This document shows positions 42,042-51,638 of a DNA stretch of 64,000 bases, piece by piece. The stretch covers positions 62,001 through 126,000 of the forward strand of contig NZ_BMVP01000001.1 in the NCBI RefSeq assembly GCF_014650775.1. The letters are read 5' to 3'. Within the stretch, counting starts at the first letter, position 1. Each line of letters opens with the position of its first letter. Source of the stretch: Streptomyces cirratus. GTDB lineage: Bacteria; Actinomycetota; Actinomycetes; Streptomycetales; Streptomycetaceae. The notes below the pieces were generated by a model that was not told the origin of the DNA, ran no database searches, and worked only from the letters and a program-made list of their open reading frames with translations. The translations under genes were made by a program, and so were the position numbers.

Positions 42042-43163
42042 TCAGGCCCGCTCGTCCAGCCGGTAGACGCGGCGGGCGTTGCCCGCCGCGATCATCGCCG
42101 CGACGCGGTCCGCGTCCCGCCAGGACCAGGCCCCGTCGCCGACCCAGCCGCGCAGCACCCGGCCCAGCGCCTCGCGGAACACCAGGGCGCCCACCGCGTG
42201 CAGCTCGGGCAGCCGCCGGCCGCCGCTGGAGTAGAGCAGCTTCCCGAACGGCGCCAGTTCCAGCAGCTCGGCCAGTACGGCGGCCGCCCCCGCGCCGGTC
42301 CGCGCGAGGAGCGGTCCCAGGTCCGCGTGTACGTGCGGGAACGCCTCGGCCAGCCGGGCGGCGCTGCGGTGGTGCGGGTAGCCGCCGAGCAGCACCAGCG
42401 GGGCGCCCAGGCCCGCGGTGGCCCGTACGAAGCCGGTCAGCAGCGCGGGGTCGGCGTGCTCGGGCCGCTGCCCGGGCTCCCCCGCGCCGGTGTGCAGCTG
42501 GATCGGCAGCCCGGTCGCCACGGCGCTCCACAGCAGGTGCCGCAGGAGGACGGGGTCGCGTACGGCCGCGCCCTTGGCGCGCCCGGCCAGCCAGCGCCCG
42601 GCGGCCCCGCGCACCTCGCCGGGGCCGGGCGGCTCGGGTGCCTGGGCGAGGGCGGCGGGGTACCGGGCGCCCGCCCCGCAGGTGAAGGCGACGGCCCCGG
42701 CGGCGGCGTGGTGGACGGCCCCGGCGAGGTTGGCGAGGAAGGCGGCGACGGTCCCGGAGGTGTCGGCGACCTGCTCGGCCAGCGGCTCCAGCCGGACGGC
42801 CTCGAAGGCCTCGGCGTCACCGGCGCGGGCCAGCTCCTTGGGGGCGGTGAGGTCGCCGGGTGCCCCCGTGTCGACGAGGTAGGCACCGACCCCCGCGCCC
42901 CGCAGCAGCCGCCGCGCGGCCTCGGCCGCGCCCAGCTCGCGCCGCCGGGCGAGGTAGCGCACGGGCGCGCAGTGGGGTTCGAGCCCGAGCAGCGGCGGGC
43001 ACCAGCGGCGCACGGCGAAGCCGGTCTGCGTGTCGAAGAAGGTGGTGCCCGCGGCGGGCGGGCCGGCCGAGCGGATCAGCTGGGCCTCGAAGGTGCCGAG
43101 GCCGAGCTCGGTGCGGAGCACTCCCTGGCAGTGCTGGTCCACCAGGGGCGGCGTTTCGATCAT
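42042..43163 (-). CDS. Amidohydrolase-family protein (PF04909-like) with altered metal motifs
   Basis: The 373-residue protein has the amidohydrolase-2/FluG-like layout: an N-terminal LVDQHCQGVLRTE, an IQLHTGAGEP strand, GGYPHHRSAARLAEAFPHVHADLGP, and YSSGGRRLPELHAVGA near the C-terminus. In functional relatives the first motif is usually HCH and the last has an Asp after SS or ST. Here these are HCQ and SSGG. It may have lost metal-dependent catalysis or use a different site. ATG 43163 is preferred over 43202. Function is unknown. Confidence 0.75.
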   Translation of the reverse strand: MIETPPLVDQHCQGVLRTELGLGTFEAQLIRSAGPPAAGTTFFDTQTGFAVRRWCPPLLGLEPHCAPVRYLARRRELGAAEAARRLLRGAGVGAYLVDTGAPGDLTAPKELARAGDAEAFEAVRLEPLAEQVADTSGTVAAFLANLAGAVHHAAAGAVAFTCGAGARYPAALAQAPEPPGPGEVRGAAGRWLAGRAKGAAVRDPVLLRHLLWSAVATGLPIQLHTGAGEPGQRPEHADPALLTGFVRATAGLGAPLVLLGGYPHHRSAARLAEAFPHVHADLGPLLARTGAGAAAVLAELLELAPFGKLLYSSGGRRLPELHAVGALVFREALGRVLRGWVGDGAWSWRDADRVAAMIAAGNARRVYRLDERA

Positions 43164-43292
43164 CCGGGCATCCCGTTGCGGACGTGAGGAAGCGGCTTCC
43201 ACACGTCCTAACGGGTGAGCGGGGTGACAGGTGTTGCTCGCGCTGTTGACCGAGCCGCCCCCGAACGGACCACCGGGTGCGTCAGTGCGGGG

Positions 43293-43607
43293 TCAGAGCT
43301 GGATCCCGGCCATGCGCGACCACTCGTAGGGGCCGGTCTTGACGCGGGCGGCGAACTCTCCGTCGAACTCCTCGTGGAGGGTCAGCCCGGCCTTCTCGGC
43401 GGCCTGCTCGGCCGTCGCGTAGGTCGGGGCCACCAGGTCGCCCCAGCCGCCGTCCGTGCCGACGAGCACGATCCGGGTGCCGGCCTGGCCGATGTGCGCG
43501 AGCTGTCCCTCGGCGCCGCCGTGCCGCTTGGCGAACGCGCCGATCTGCCTGGCCAGCTTCGCGGCCGTCCGGTCCTGCTTCTTCGTGTCTGCCGTGGTGT
43601 CTGCCAT
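43293..43607 (-). CDS. Small hypothetical protein, 104 residues
   Basis: The 104-residue soluble protein has a basic N-terminus (KKQDRTAAKLARQIGAFAKRHGG) and a mixed alpha-beta remainder (GTRIVLVGTDGGWGDLVAPTY, EEFDGEFAARVKTGPYEWSRM). ATG 43607 is chosen; ATG 43616 is three codons earlier. It sits between the amidohydrolase and ctaB on the same strand. No family is recognised. Confidence 0.65.
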   Translation of the reverse strand: MADTTADTKKQDRTAAKLARQIGAFAKRHGGAEGQLAHIGQAGTRIVLVGTDGGWGDLVAPTYATAEQAAEKAGLTLHEEFDGEFAARVKTGPYEWSRMAGIQL

Positions 43608-43646
43608 GGACGGCATGCTACCGGCGGGTAATGAGCGGAGGAAGCG

Positions 43647-44588
43647 TCAGCGGAGGAAGGGATCCACGGCCACGGCGACGAAGAGCAGCGACACGTAGGT
43701 GATCGACCAGTGGAACAGCCGCATCTCCTTGAGCTTCCCGCCCGTCACCCCGGCCTTGGCCCGGGCGTTCAGCGCGTGCGCCTCCCACAGCCACCAGCCG
43801 CCCGCCAGCAGCGCGACGGAGGTGTAGAACCAGCCGGTGTAGCCCAGCGGGGTCAGCAGCAGGGAGACGGCCACCATCACCCAGCTGTAGAGGACGATCT
43901 GACGGGCCACGACCTTGTTGCCCGCGACGACCGGCAGCATCGGCACGCCGACGCGGGCGTAGTCGTCCTTGACCTTCATCGACAGCGGCCAGTAGTGCGG
44001 CGGCGTCCAGAAGAAGATGACGAGGAAGAGGATGACCGCGGCCCAGGAGACCTCGTTCTTCACCGCCGACCAGCCGATGAGCACCGGCATGCAGCCCGCG
44101 ATGCCGCCCCAGACGATGTTCTGGGCGGTGCGCCGCTTCAACAGCATCGTGTAGACGACGACGTAGAAGAGGAGGGCGCCGAGCGAGAGCGCGGCGGACA
44201 GCCAGTTGATCAGCAGACCGAAGAACAGGGTCGAGACGACCCCGAGGGTGATGCCGAAGACCAGGCACTCGCGCGGGCTCACCATGCCGGTCACCAGCGG
44301 GCGCTGCGACGTACGGTCCATCAGTGCGTCGATGTCGCGGTCGATGTACATGTTCAGCGCGTTGGCGCCGCCCGCCGACAGGTATCCGCCGAAGCAGGTC
44401 GCGAGAACCAGCCACAAGGACGGCACGCCCTGTTCGGCGAGGAACATCACCGGCACTGTGGTGATCAGCAGAAGTTCGATGATCCGCGGCTTGGTCAAAG
44501 CCACGAAAGCCATGACCCTGGCCCCGAACGGCCGATGACCGGGAGGGGTCCCGAGCACCCCCGCTGGACGGGATTCGACGGCCGTCAC
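43647..44588 (-). CDS. ctaB: Protoheme IX farnesyltransferase (heme O synthase)
   Basis: The 313-residue UbiA-family enzyme has the aspartate-rich motif [20 protein letters not shown] and the second motif [13 protein letters not shown], with nine hydrophobic helices. It farnesylates heme B to heme O, the substrate of CtaA. GTG 44588 has AGGGG five bases upstream. It is divergent from the transketolase operon over a 278-base gap in which I see no further gene. Confidence 0.94.
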   Translation of the reverse strand: MTAVESRPAGVLGTPPGHRPFGARVMAFVALTKPRIIELLLITTVPVMFLAEQGVPSLWLVLATCFGGYLSAGGANALNMYIDRDIDALMDRTSQRPLVTGMVSPRECLVFGITLGVVSTLFFGLLINWLSAALSLGALLFYVVVYTMLLKRRTAQNIVWGGIAGCMPVLIGWSAVKNEVSWAAVILFLVIFFWTPPHYWPLSMKVKDDYARVGVPMLPVVAGNKVVARQIVLYSWVMVAVSLLLTPLGYTGWFYTSVALLAGGWWLWEAHALNARAKAGVTGGKLKEMRLFHWSITYVSLLFVAVAVDPFLR

Positions 44589-44866
44589 GCACACCCCTGA
44601 CAGAGAATTCAGCAAGCCGCGGACAGGAGGCCCGGCAAGGCTTGCACGTACCACGCCACTCTAGACGTTGCCCTCACCCCGCCCGGCCCCGGGGTCGCCT
44701 CGTGTTGGGCCGATCGGCCCGGGCGCAGGTGAACACCGGTCGGCGACCCGGCGACGCACTACCGGCACTCGAATAGTGGCACGCCGTCTCGGGGGTAGGC
44801 TCGGAATCGCGCCGGTGCACCGTTCGTCACCGGGAAACAACATGTGGAGAGGAGCCCTGACTCACG

Positions 44867-46987
44867 GTGAGCACCAAGCCGACCACCACAGAGCTCGAGT
44901 GGACCGAACTGGACCAGCGGGCCGTCGACACCGCCCGCATCCTGGCCGCGGACGCGGTCCAGAAGGTCGGGAACGGCCACCCCGGAACGGCGATGAGCCT
45001 GGCCCCAGCCGCGTACACCTTGTTCCAGAAGGTCATGCGCCACGACCCGGCGGACCCCCAGTGGGTCGGCCGCGACCGTTTCGTGCTCTCCGCGGGCCAC
45101 TCGTCCCTCACCCTCTACACCCAGCTCTACTTCGGCGGCTTCGGCCTGGAGCTGGACGACCTCAAGGCGTTCCGCACCTGGGGTTCCAAGACCCCCGGCC
45201 ACCCGGAGTACGGCCACACCCCGGGCGTCGAGACCACGACCGGCCCGCTCGGCCAGGGCGTCGCCAACGCGGTGGGCATGGCCATGGCCGCCCGCTACGA
45301 GCGCGGCCTGTTCGACCCGGACGCCGCCCCGGGCACGTCCCCGTTCGACCACATGGTCTACGCGATCGCCGGTGACGGCTGCCTCCAGGAGGGCATCTCC
45401 CACGAGGCGTCCGCCCTGGCCGGCCACCAGAAGCTCGGCAACCTGGTGCTGCTGTGGGACGACAACCACATCTCCATCGAGGGCGACACCGAGACGGCCG
45501 TCTCCGAGGACACCCTCAAGCGGTACGAGGCGTACGGCTGGCACGTCCAGCGCGTCGCCCCGAAGGAGAACGGCGACCTCGACCCGAAGGCGCTGTTCGA
45601 GGCGCTCAAGGCCGCGAAGGCCGAGACCCGGCGTCCGTCCTTCATCGCCATGCGCTCGATCATCGCCTGGCCGGCCCCGCACGCCCAGGGCACCGAGGCC
45701 GCGCACGGCTCCGCCCTCGGTGACGACGAGGTCGCCGCCACCAAGCGCGTCCTCGGCTTCGACCCGGAGAAGACCTTCGACGTCTCCGACGAGGTCATCA
45801 CGCACACCCGCAAGGCGCTGGACCGCGGCCGCGAGGCCAAGGCCGCCTGGGAGAAGGACTTCTCCGCCTGGCGCACCGCCAACCCGGAGCGCGCCGCCGA
45901 GTTCGACCGCATCGAGGCCAACGAGCTGCCCGCGGGCTGGGAGGACAAGCTCCCCGTCTTCGAGCCCGGCAAGGGCGTCGCCACCCGCGCGGCCTCCGGC
46001 AAGGTGCTCCAGGCGCTCGGCCCGGTCATCCCGGAGCTGTGGGGCGGCTCGGCCGACCTGGCCGGCTCCAACAACACCACCATCGACAAGAACTCCTCGT
46101 TCCTGCCGGAGGGCAACCCGCTGCCGGAGGCCGACCCGTACGGCCGCACCATCCACTTCGGCATCCGCGAGCACGCCATGGCCGCGTCCATGAACGGCAT
46201 CGCGCTGCACGGCCACACCCGCATCTACGGCGGCACCTTCCTGGTGTTCTCCGACTACATGCGCAACGCCGTGCGCCTGTCGGCGCTGATGCACGTGCCG
46301 GTCACCTACGTGTGGACGCACGACTCCATCGGCCTCGGCGAAGACGGCCCGACCCACCAGCCGGTCGAGCACCTCGCCTCGCTGCGCGCCATCCCGGGCC
46401 TGAACCTGGTCCGTCCGGCCGACGCGAACGAGACCGTCGTCGCCTGGCGCGAGATCCTGCGCCGCCACACCAAGGTGTTCGGCAAGGGCGCCCCGCACGG
46501 ACTGGCGCTGACCCGTCAGGGCGTGCCGACGTACGAGCTCAACAACGACGCCGCCAAGGGCGGGTACGTCATGTTCGAGGCGACCGGCCCCGAGGGCGGG
46601 GACACCACCCCCGAGGTCGTCCTCATCGGCACCGGCTCCGAGGTACAGCTCGCCGTCGCCGCGCGCGAGGCCCTGCAGGCCGAGGGCATCGCGACCCGGG
46701 TCGTCTCGATGCCGTCCGTCGAGTGGTTCGAGGAGCAGGACCAGGCGTACAAGGACAGCGTCCTGCCGCCGTCCGTCCGTGCGCGCGTCGCGGTCGAGGC
46801 GGGCATCGGCCTGACCTGGCACCGCTACGTCGGCGACGCGGGCCGCATCGTGTCGCTGGAGCACTTCGGTGCCTCGGCCGACGCGAAGCTGCTGTTCCGC
46901 GAGTTCGGCTTCACCCCCGAGGCCGTTGCCGACGCCGCCCGGGACTCCCTCAACGAAAGCCGTGGGAACGCCGCCACCGCGCGCTGA
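44867..46987 (+). CDS. tkt: Transketolase
   Basis: The 706-residue enzyme has the thiamine diphosphate motif [19 protein letters not shown] with N in the DDNHISIEG segment, and the pyrimidine-domain Glu in FGIREHAM. It moves two-carbon units between pentose and hexose phosphates. GTG 44867 follows GGAGAGGAG with a 12-base spacing. It leads the operon tkt-tal-zwf-opcA-pgl. Confidence 0.96.
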   Translation: MSTKPTTTELEWTELDQRAVDTARILAADAVQKVGNGHPGTAMSLAPAAYTLFQKVMRHDPADPQWVGRDRFVLSAGHSSLTLYTQLYFGGFGLELDDLKAFRTWGSKTPGHPEYGHTPGVETTTGPLGQGVANAVGMAMAARYERGLFDPDAAPGTSPFDHMVYAIAGDGCLQEGISHEASALAGHQKLGNLVLLWDDNHISIEGDTETAVSEDTLKRYEAYGWHVQRVAPKENGDLDPKALFEALKAAKAETRRPSFIAMRSIIAWPAPHAQGTEAAHGSALGDDEVAATKRVLGFDPEKTFDVSDEVITHTRKALDRGREAKAAWEKDFSAWRTANPERAAEFDRIEANELPAGWEDKLPVFEPGKGVATRAASGKVLQALGPVIPELWGGSADLAGSNNTTIDKNSSFLPEGNPLPEADPYGRTIHFGIREHAMAASMNGIALHGHTRIYGGTFLVFSDYMRNAVRLSALMHVPVTYVWTHDSIGLGEDGPTHQPVEHLASLRAIPGLNLVRPADANETVVAWREILRRHTKVFGKGAPHGLALTRQGVPTYELNNDAAKGGYVMFEATGPEGGDTTPEVVLIGTGSEVQLAVAAREALQAEGIATRVVSMPSVEWFEEQDQAYKDSVLPPSVRARVAVEAGIGLTWHRYVGDAGRIVSLEHFGASADAKLLFREFGFTPEAVADAARDSLNESRGNAATAR

Positions 46988-47021
46988 CGCCCGTACACGA
47001 CCAGTAGGAGATGCAATTCCC

Positions 47022-48140
47022 ATGACAGACGCACTCAAGCGCCTCTCCGACGAGGGCGTGGCGATCTGGCTGGACGACCTGTCCCGCAAGCGCATCACGT
47101 CCGGCAACCTCGCCGAGCTGATCGACCAGCAGCACGTGGTCGGTGTCACCACCAACCCGTCGATCTTCCAGAAGGCCATCAGCCAGGGAGACGGCTACGA
47201 CCAGCAGCTCTCTGACCTCGCCGCCCGCAAGGTGACCGTCGAGGAAGCCATCCGCATGATCACCACGGCGGACGTCCGCGACGCCGCCGACATCCTGCGG
47301 CCGGTCTTCGACGCGACCGAGGGCCAGGACGGCCGGGTCTCGATCGAGGTCGACCCGCGCCTCGCGCACAACACCAAGGCGACCGTCGCCGAGGCCAAGC
47401 AGCTGGCCTGGCTGGTGGACCGCCCGAACACCCTGATCAAGATCCCGGCGACCATGGGCGGTCTGCCCGCGATCACCGAGGTCATCGGCCGGGGCATCAG
47501 CGTCAACGTGACGCTGATCTTCTCGCTGGAGCGCTACCGCCAGGTCATGGACGCCTACCTGGCCGGCCTGGAGAAGGCCAAGGCCGCGGGCCTCGACCTC
47601 TCCAAGATCCACTCGGTGGCCTCCTTCTTCGTGTCCCGCGTGGACACCGAGATCGACAAGCGCCTGGACGGCGTCGGCACCGACGAGGCCAAGGCCCTCA
47701 AGGGCAAGGCTGCGCTCGCCAACGCCCGTCTGGCCTACCAGGCGTACGAGGAGGTCTTCTCCTCCGAGCGCTGGGCCGCCCTGGACAGGGCGCACGCCAA
47801 CAAGCAGCGCCCGCTGTGGGCCTCGACCGGTGTGAAGGACCCGGCGTACAAGGACACCCTGTACGTGGTGGACCTGGTCGCCCCCGGCACGGTCAACACC
47901 ATGCCGGAAGCCACCCTGGAGGCCACCGCCGACCACGGCGAGGTCACCGGTGACACCATTCACGGCACCTACGAGCAGGCGCGCGCCGAGCTCGACGCGA
48001 TCGCGAAGCTGGGCATCTCGTACGACGAGGTCGTCCAGGTGCTGGAGGACGAAGGCGTCGAGAAGTTCGAGGCGTCGTGGAACGACCTGCTGAAGTCGAC
48101 CCAGGCGGAGCTCGAGCGCCTCGCCCCCGCGGAGGACTGA
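47022..48140 (+). CDS. tal: Transaldolase
   Basis: The 372-residue enzyme is the long actinobacterial transaldolase. The Schiff-base lysine lies in [11 protein letters not shown], with [10 protein letters not shown] near the N-terminus and [14 protein letters not shown] on the other side. It interconverts sedoheptulose 7-phosphate and erythrose 4-phosphate. GTAGGAG precedes the ATG. It starts 34 bases after tkt. Confidence 0.96.
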   Translation: MTDALKRLSDEGVAIWLDDLSRKRITSGNLAELIDQQHVVGVTTNPSIFQKAISQGDGYDQQLSDLAARKVTVEEAIRMITTADVRDAADILRPVFDATEGQDGRVSIEVDPRLAHNTKATVAEAKQLAWLVDRPNTLIKIPATMGGLPAITEVIGRGISVNVTLIFSLERYRQVMDAYLAGLEKAKAAGLDLSKIHSVASFFVSRVDTEIDKRLDGVGTDEAKALKGKAALANARLAYQAYEEVFSSERWAALDRAHANKQRPLWASTGVKDPAYKDTLYVVDLVAPGTVNTMPEATLEATADHGEVTGDTIHGTYEQARAELDAIAKLGISYDEVVQVLEDEGVEKFEASWNDLLKSTQAELERLAPAED

Positions 48141-48145
48141 GTATT

Positions 48146-49672
48146 TTGTCGGTGAACGGAGCGAACCCGCTTCGTGACGCACAGGACCGGCGGCTCCCGC
48201 GTATCGCGGGGCCGTCCGGCCTGGTCATTTTCGGCGTTACGGGTGACCTGTCGCGCAAGAAGCTCATGCCCGCCGTCTACGACCTCGCCAACCGCGGCCT
48301 GCTGCCCCCGGGTTTCTCGCTGATCGGGTTCGCCCGCCGCGAGTGGCACGACGAGGACTTCGCCCAGGAGGTGTACGAGGCCGTCAAGGAGCACTCGCGC
48401 ACCCCCTTCCGCGAGGAGGTCTGGCAGCAGCTGGTGCAGGGCTGCCGCTTCGTCCAGGGCGAGTTCGACGACGACGCGGCCTTCGAGACCCTCAAGGCCA
48501 CGATCGAGGAACTCGACAAGGCGCAGGGCACCGGCGGCAACTTCGCCTTCTACCTGTCGGTCCCGCCCAAGTTCTTCCCCAAGGTGGTCCAGCAGCTCAA
48601 GGACCACGGTCTGGCGCAGAAGGAGGGTTCCTGGCGGCGCGCCGTCATCGAGAAGCCCTTCGGCCACGACCTCAAGAGCGCCCAGGAACTGAACAAGGTC
48701 GTCCACGAGGTGTTCCCCCGGGACGAGGTCTTCCGGATCGACCACTACCTCGGCAAGGAGACCGTCCAGAACATCCTGGCGCTCCGCTTCGCCAACACCA
48801 TGTTCGAGCCGATCTGGAACCGGTCGTACGTCGACCACGTACAGATCACGATGGCCGAGGACATCGGCATCGGCGGCCGGGCCGGTTACTACGACGGCAT
48901 CGGCGCGGCCCGTGACGTCATCCAGAACCACCTGCTCCAGCTGCTGGCGCTGACCGCGATGGAGGAGCCCGGCTCCTTCCACCCCAAGGCGCTGGTGGCC
49001 GAGAAGCTCAAGGTGCTGACCGCCGTGGAGCTGCCGGAGGACCTGGGCAAGCACACCGTGCGCGGCCAGTACTCGGCGGCGTGGCAGGGCGGCGAGAAGG
49101 TCGTCGGGTACCTCGAAGAGGACGGCATCGACCCCAAGTCGAAGACCGACACCTACGCGGCCATCCGGCTGGAGATCAACAACCGCCGCTGGGCGGGCGT
49201 CCCGTTCTACCTGCGGACCGGCAAGCGCCTGGGCCGCCGCGTCACCGAGATCGCGGTCGTCTTCAAGCGGGCCCCGTACCTGCCGTTCGAGTCGGGCGCG
49301 ACCGAGGAGCTGGGGCAGAACGCCCTGGTCATCCGGGTCCAGCCGGACGAGGGCATCACGGTGCGTTTCGGCTCGAAGGTTCCGGGCACCTCCATGGAGG
49401 TCCGCGACGTGACGATGGACTTCGCCTACGGCGAGTCCTTCACCGAGTCCAGCCCCGAGGCGTACGAGCGGCTGATCCTCGATGTCCTGCTGGGTGACGC
49501 GAACCTCTTCCCGCGCCACCAGGAGGTCGAACTGTCCTGGAACATCCTCGACCCGATCGAGGAGTACTGGGACAAGCACGGGAAGCCCGCGCAGTACCCG
49601 GCGGGCACCTGGGGGCCGGTCGAGGCGGACGAGATGCTCGCACGAGACGGACGGAGCTGGCGCCGGCCATGA
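48146..49672 (+). CDS. zwf: Glucose-6-phosphate 1-dehydrogenase
   Basis: The 508-residue enzyme has the NADP site FGVTGDLSRKK and the active-site motif RIDHYLGKETVQN with the catalytic His. It starts the oxidative pentose pathway and makes NADPH. TTG 48146 is chosen because GGAGGA lies nine bases upstream; GTG 48152 is too far from it. The start is five bases after the tal stop and the end overlaps opcA by four bases. Confidence 0.95.
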   Translation: MSVNGANPLRDAQDRRLPRIAGPSGLVIFGVTGDLSRKKLMPAVYDLANRGLLPPGFSLIGFARREWHDEDFAQEVYEAVKEHSRTPFREEVWQQLVQGCRFVQGEFDDDAAFETLKATIEELDKAQGTGGNFAFYLSVPPKFFPKVVQQLKDHGLAQKEGSWRRAVIEKPFGHDLKSAQELNKVVHEVFPRDEVFRIDHYLGKETVQNILALRFANTMFEPIWNRSYVDHVQITMAEDIGIGGRAGYYDGIGAARDVIQNHLLQLLALTAMEEPGSFHPKALVAEKLKVLTAVELPEDLGKHTVRGQYSAAWQGGEKVVGYLEEDGIDPKSKTDTYAAIRLEINNRRWAGVPFYLRTGKRLGRRVTEIAVVFKRAPYLPFESGATEELGQNALVIRVQPDEGITVRFGSKVPGTSMEVRDVTMDFAYGESFTESSPEAYERLILDVLLGDANLFPRHQEVELSWNILDPIEEYWDKHGKPAQYPAGTWGPVEADEMLARDGRSWRRP

Positions 49673-50718
49673 AGATCGACCTTACGGAGACCACCTCCAG
49701 CAAGATCAACGCCGCATTGGTGCAGGCGCGCCGGGACATCGGCACGCCGGCCATCGGCATGGTCCTCACGCTGGTGATCGTGACCGACGAGGAGAACGCG
49801 TACGACGCGCTCAAATCGGCCAACGACGCGTCCCACGAACACCCTTCGCGGATCATCGTCGTGGTCAGGCGGGTCAGCCGCTCCCCCCGCAGCCGTCGCG
49901 ACGCCCGGCTCGACGCGGAGATCCGCGTCGGGACGGACGCCGGTACCGGCGAGACGGTGGTGCTGCGCCTGCACGGTGAACTGGTCCACCACGCCCAGTC
50001 GGTGGTTCTCCCGCTCCTCCTGCCCGACGCCCCCGTGGTCGTCTGGTGGCCGGAGGGGGCTCCGACGGACCTGGCGGGCGACCCGCTGGGTGCGCTCGGT
50101 CAGCGCCGGATCGCGGACACCTACTCCTCGGAGCAGCCCATAGCCGCCCTCGGCGACCGGGCGCAGGCGTACGCGCCGGGTGACACGGACCTGTCGTGGA
50201 CCCGGATCACGCCCTGGCGCTCGATGCTGGCCGCCGCGCTGGACCAGCAGAGGGTGTCGGTCGTCTCCGCCACCGTCGAGGGCGAGGACGAGAACCCCAG
50301 CTGCGAGCTGCTGGCCATGTGGCTCGCGGACCGCCTGGGCGTACCGGTGACGCGTGCGCTGTCCCAGGGCCCGGGCCTGACCGCCGTGCGCATGGAGACC
50401 AAGGACGGCCAGATCGTCCTGGACCGCGCCGACGGCGCCCTGGCGACGCTGTGCATGCCGGGTCAGCCCGACCGGGCGGTGGCGCTCAAGCGGCGGGAGA
50501 CGGCCGAGCTGCTCGCGGAGGAGCTGCGCCGGCTGGACCCCGACAACACCTACGAGGCCTCGCTGAAGTTCGGCGTGGACCGGCTGGAGCCGGCCGGTGC
50601 CCCGGCCGCCGCTACCGCCGAGGCGCCGGCGGACGCACCGGCGGACGCACCGGCGAAGGCCCCTGCGGCCAAGCCGGCCGCCAAGGCCGCGGCGAAGAAG
50701 GCCACGGCCAAGCAGTGA
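49669..50718 (+). CDS. opcA: Glucose-6-phosphate dehydrogenase assembly/activator protein OpcA
   Basis: The 349-residue protein matches OpcA through about residue 305 (PVVVWWPEGAPTDLAGDPLG and SWTRITPWRSMLAAALDQ). OpcA is needed for an active Zwf multimer in actinobacteria and cyanobacteria. The last 45 residues are an Ala/Pro/Lys tail with PADAPADAPAK repeats, ending in a histone-like KAAAKKATAKQ. The ATG overlaps zwf by four bases. Confidence 0.94.
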   Translation: MKIDLTETTSSKINAALVQARRDIGTPAIGMVLTLVIVTDEENAYDALKSANDASHEHPSRIIVVVRRVSRSPRSRRDARLDAEIRVGTDAGTGETVVLRLHGELVHHAQSVVLPLLLPDAPVVVWWPEGAPTDLAGDPLGALGQRRIADTYSSEQPIAALGDRAQAYAPGDTDLSWTRITPWRSMLAAALDQQRVSVVSATVEGEDENPSCELLAMWLADRLGVPVTRALSQGPGLTAVRMETKDGQIVLDRADGALATLCMPGQPDRAVALKRRETAELLAEELRRLDPDNTYEASLKFGVDRLEPAGAPAAATAEAPADAPADAPAKAPAAKPAAKAAAKKATAKQ

Positions 50719-50806
50719 CGTTCCACGGCCGCCGGCCGGATCCCCCGCGGGGGGTCCGGCCGGCGGCCGCTCCATTTTCCGGCACGAGCAAGAAGGCGGC
50801 ACGCAC

Positions 50807-51589
50807 ATGGGTATGACGACTCCCCAGGTCGTCGTCCACCGGGACAAGGAACTGATGGCCCAGGCCACCGCGGCCCGGCTCATCACGAAGGTCGTGGACG
50901 CGCAGGCGGCCCGCGGCAGCGCCTCGGTGGTGCTGACCGGGGGCCGCAACGGCAACGGGCTGCTGGCCGCGCTCGCCGCGGCCCCGGCCCGGGACGCGAT
51001 CGACTGGTCCCGGCTGGACCTGTGGTGGGGCGACGAGCGCTACGTCCCCGCCGACGACCCCGAGCGCAATCACGTCCAGGCCCGGGAGGCGCTCCTGGAC
51101 GCCGTCCCCGTCGACCCGGCGCGCGTCCACGTGATGCCGGCCTCGGACGGCCCCTACGGGGCGGATGTCGACGCGGCGGCCGCGGCGTACGCCGAGGAGC
51201 TCCGCAAGGCGGCGGGGCCCGAGGACCACGGCCCGGTCCCGACCTTCGACGTGCTGATGCTGGGCGTCGGCCCGGACACGCACGTGGCGTCCCTGTTCCC
51301 GGAGCATCCGGCGGCGCGCGAGGCCGACCGCACGGTGGTCGGGGTGCACGGCGCGCCCAAGCCGCCGCCGACCCGGGTCTCGCTGACCCTCCCGGCGATC
51401 CGGGCGGCGCGCGAGGTCTGGCTCCTGGCGGCGGGCGAGGACAAGGCGGGCGCGGTGGCCATCGCGCTCGGCGGCGCGGGCGACGTCCAGGCCCCGGCCG
51501 CGGCCGCCTACGGGCGCAGCCGCACCCTGTGGCTGCTGGACCGCCCGGCGGCGGCGAAGCTGCCCCCGGGCCTGTACCCGCCCGTCTGA
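50807..51589 (+). CDS. pgl: 6-Phosphogluconolactonase
   Basis: The 260-residue enzyme has the NagB/PGL fold with VVLTGGRNGNGLLAAL, the WWGDERYVP block and LMLGVGPDTHVASLFPEHPA. It hydrolyses the lactone made by Zwf. ATG 50807 follows AGAAGG by ten bases; ATG 50813 is an alternative. It ends at a bidirectional hairpin shared with pgi. Confidence 0.94.
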   Translation: MGMTTPQVVVHRDKELMAQATAARLITKVVDAQAARGSASVVLTGGRNGNGLLAALAAAPARDAIDWSRLDLWWGDERYVPADDPERNHVQAREALLDAVPVDPARVHVMPASDGPYGADVDAAAAAYAEELRKAAGPEDHGPVPTFDVLMLGVGPDTHVASLFPEHPAAREADRTVVGVHGAPKPPPTRVSLTLPAIRAAREVWLLAAGEDKAGAVAIALGGAGDVQAPAAAAYGRSRTLWLLDRPAAAKLPPGLYPPV

Positions 51590-51595
51590 GGCCGA

Positions 51596-51630
51596 CGGGT
51601 GCGGGGGGCCGTCACAGCCCCCCGCACCCG
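51596..51630. terminator. Bidirectional terminator between pgl and pgi
   Basis: CGGGTGCGGGGGGC (51596-51609) and GCCCCCCGCACCCG (51617-51630) pair perfectly around CGTCACA. It ends eight bases from the pgi stop. Confidence 0.85.
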
Positions 51631-51638
51631 CCGCCGGA

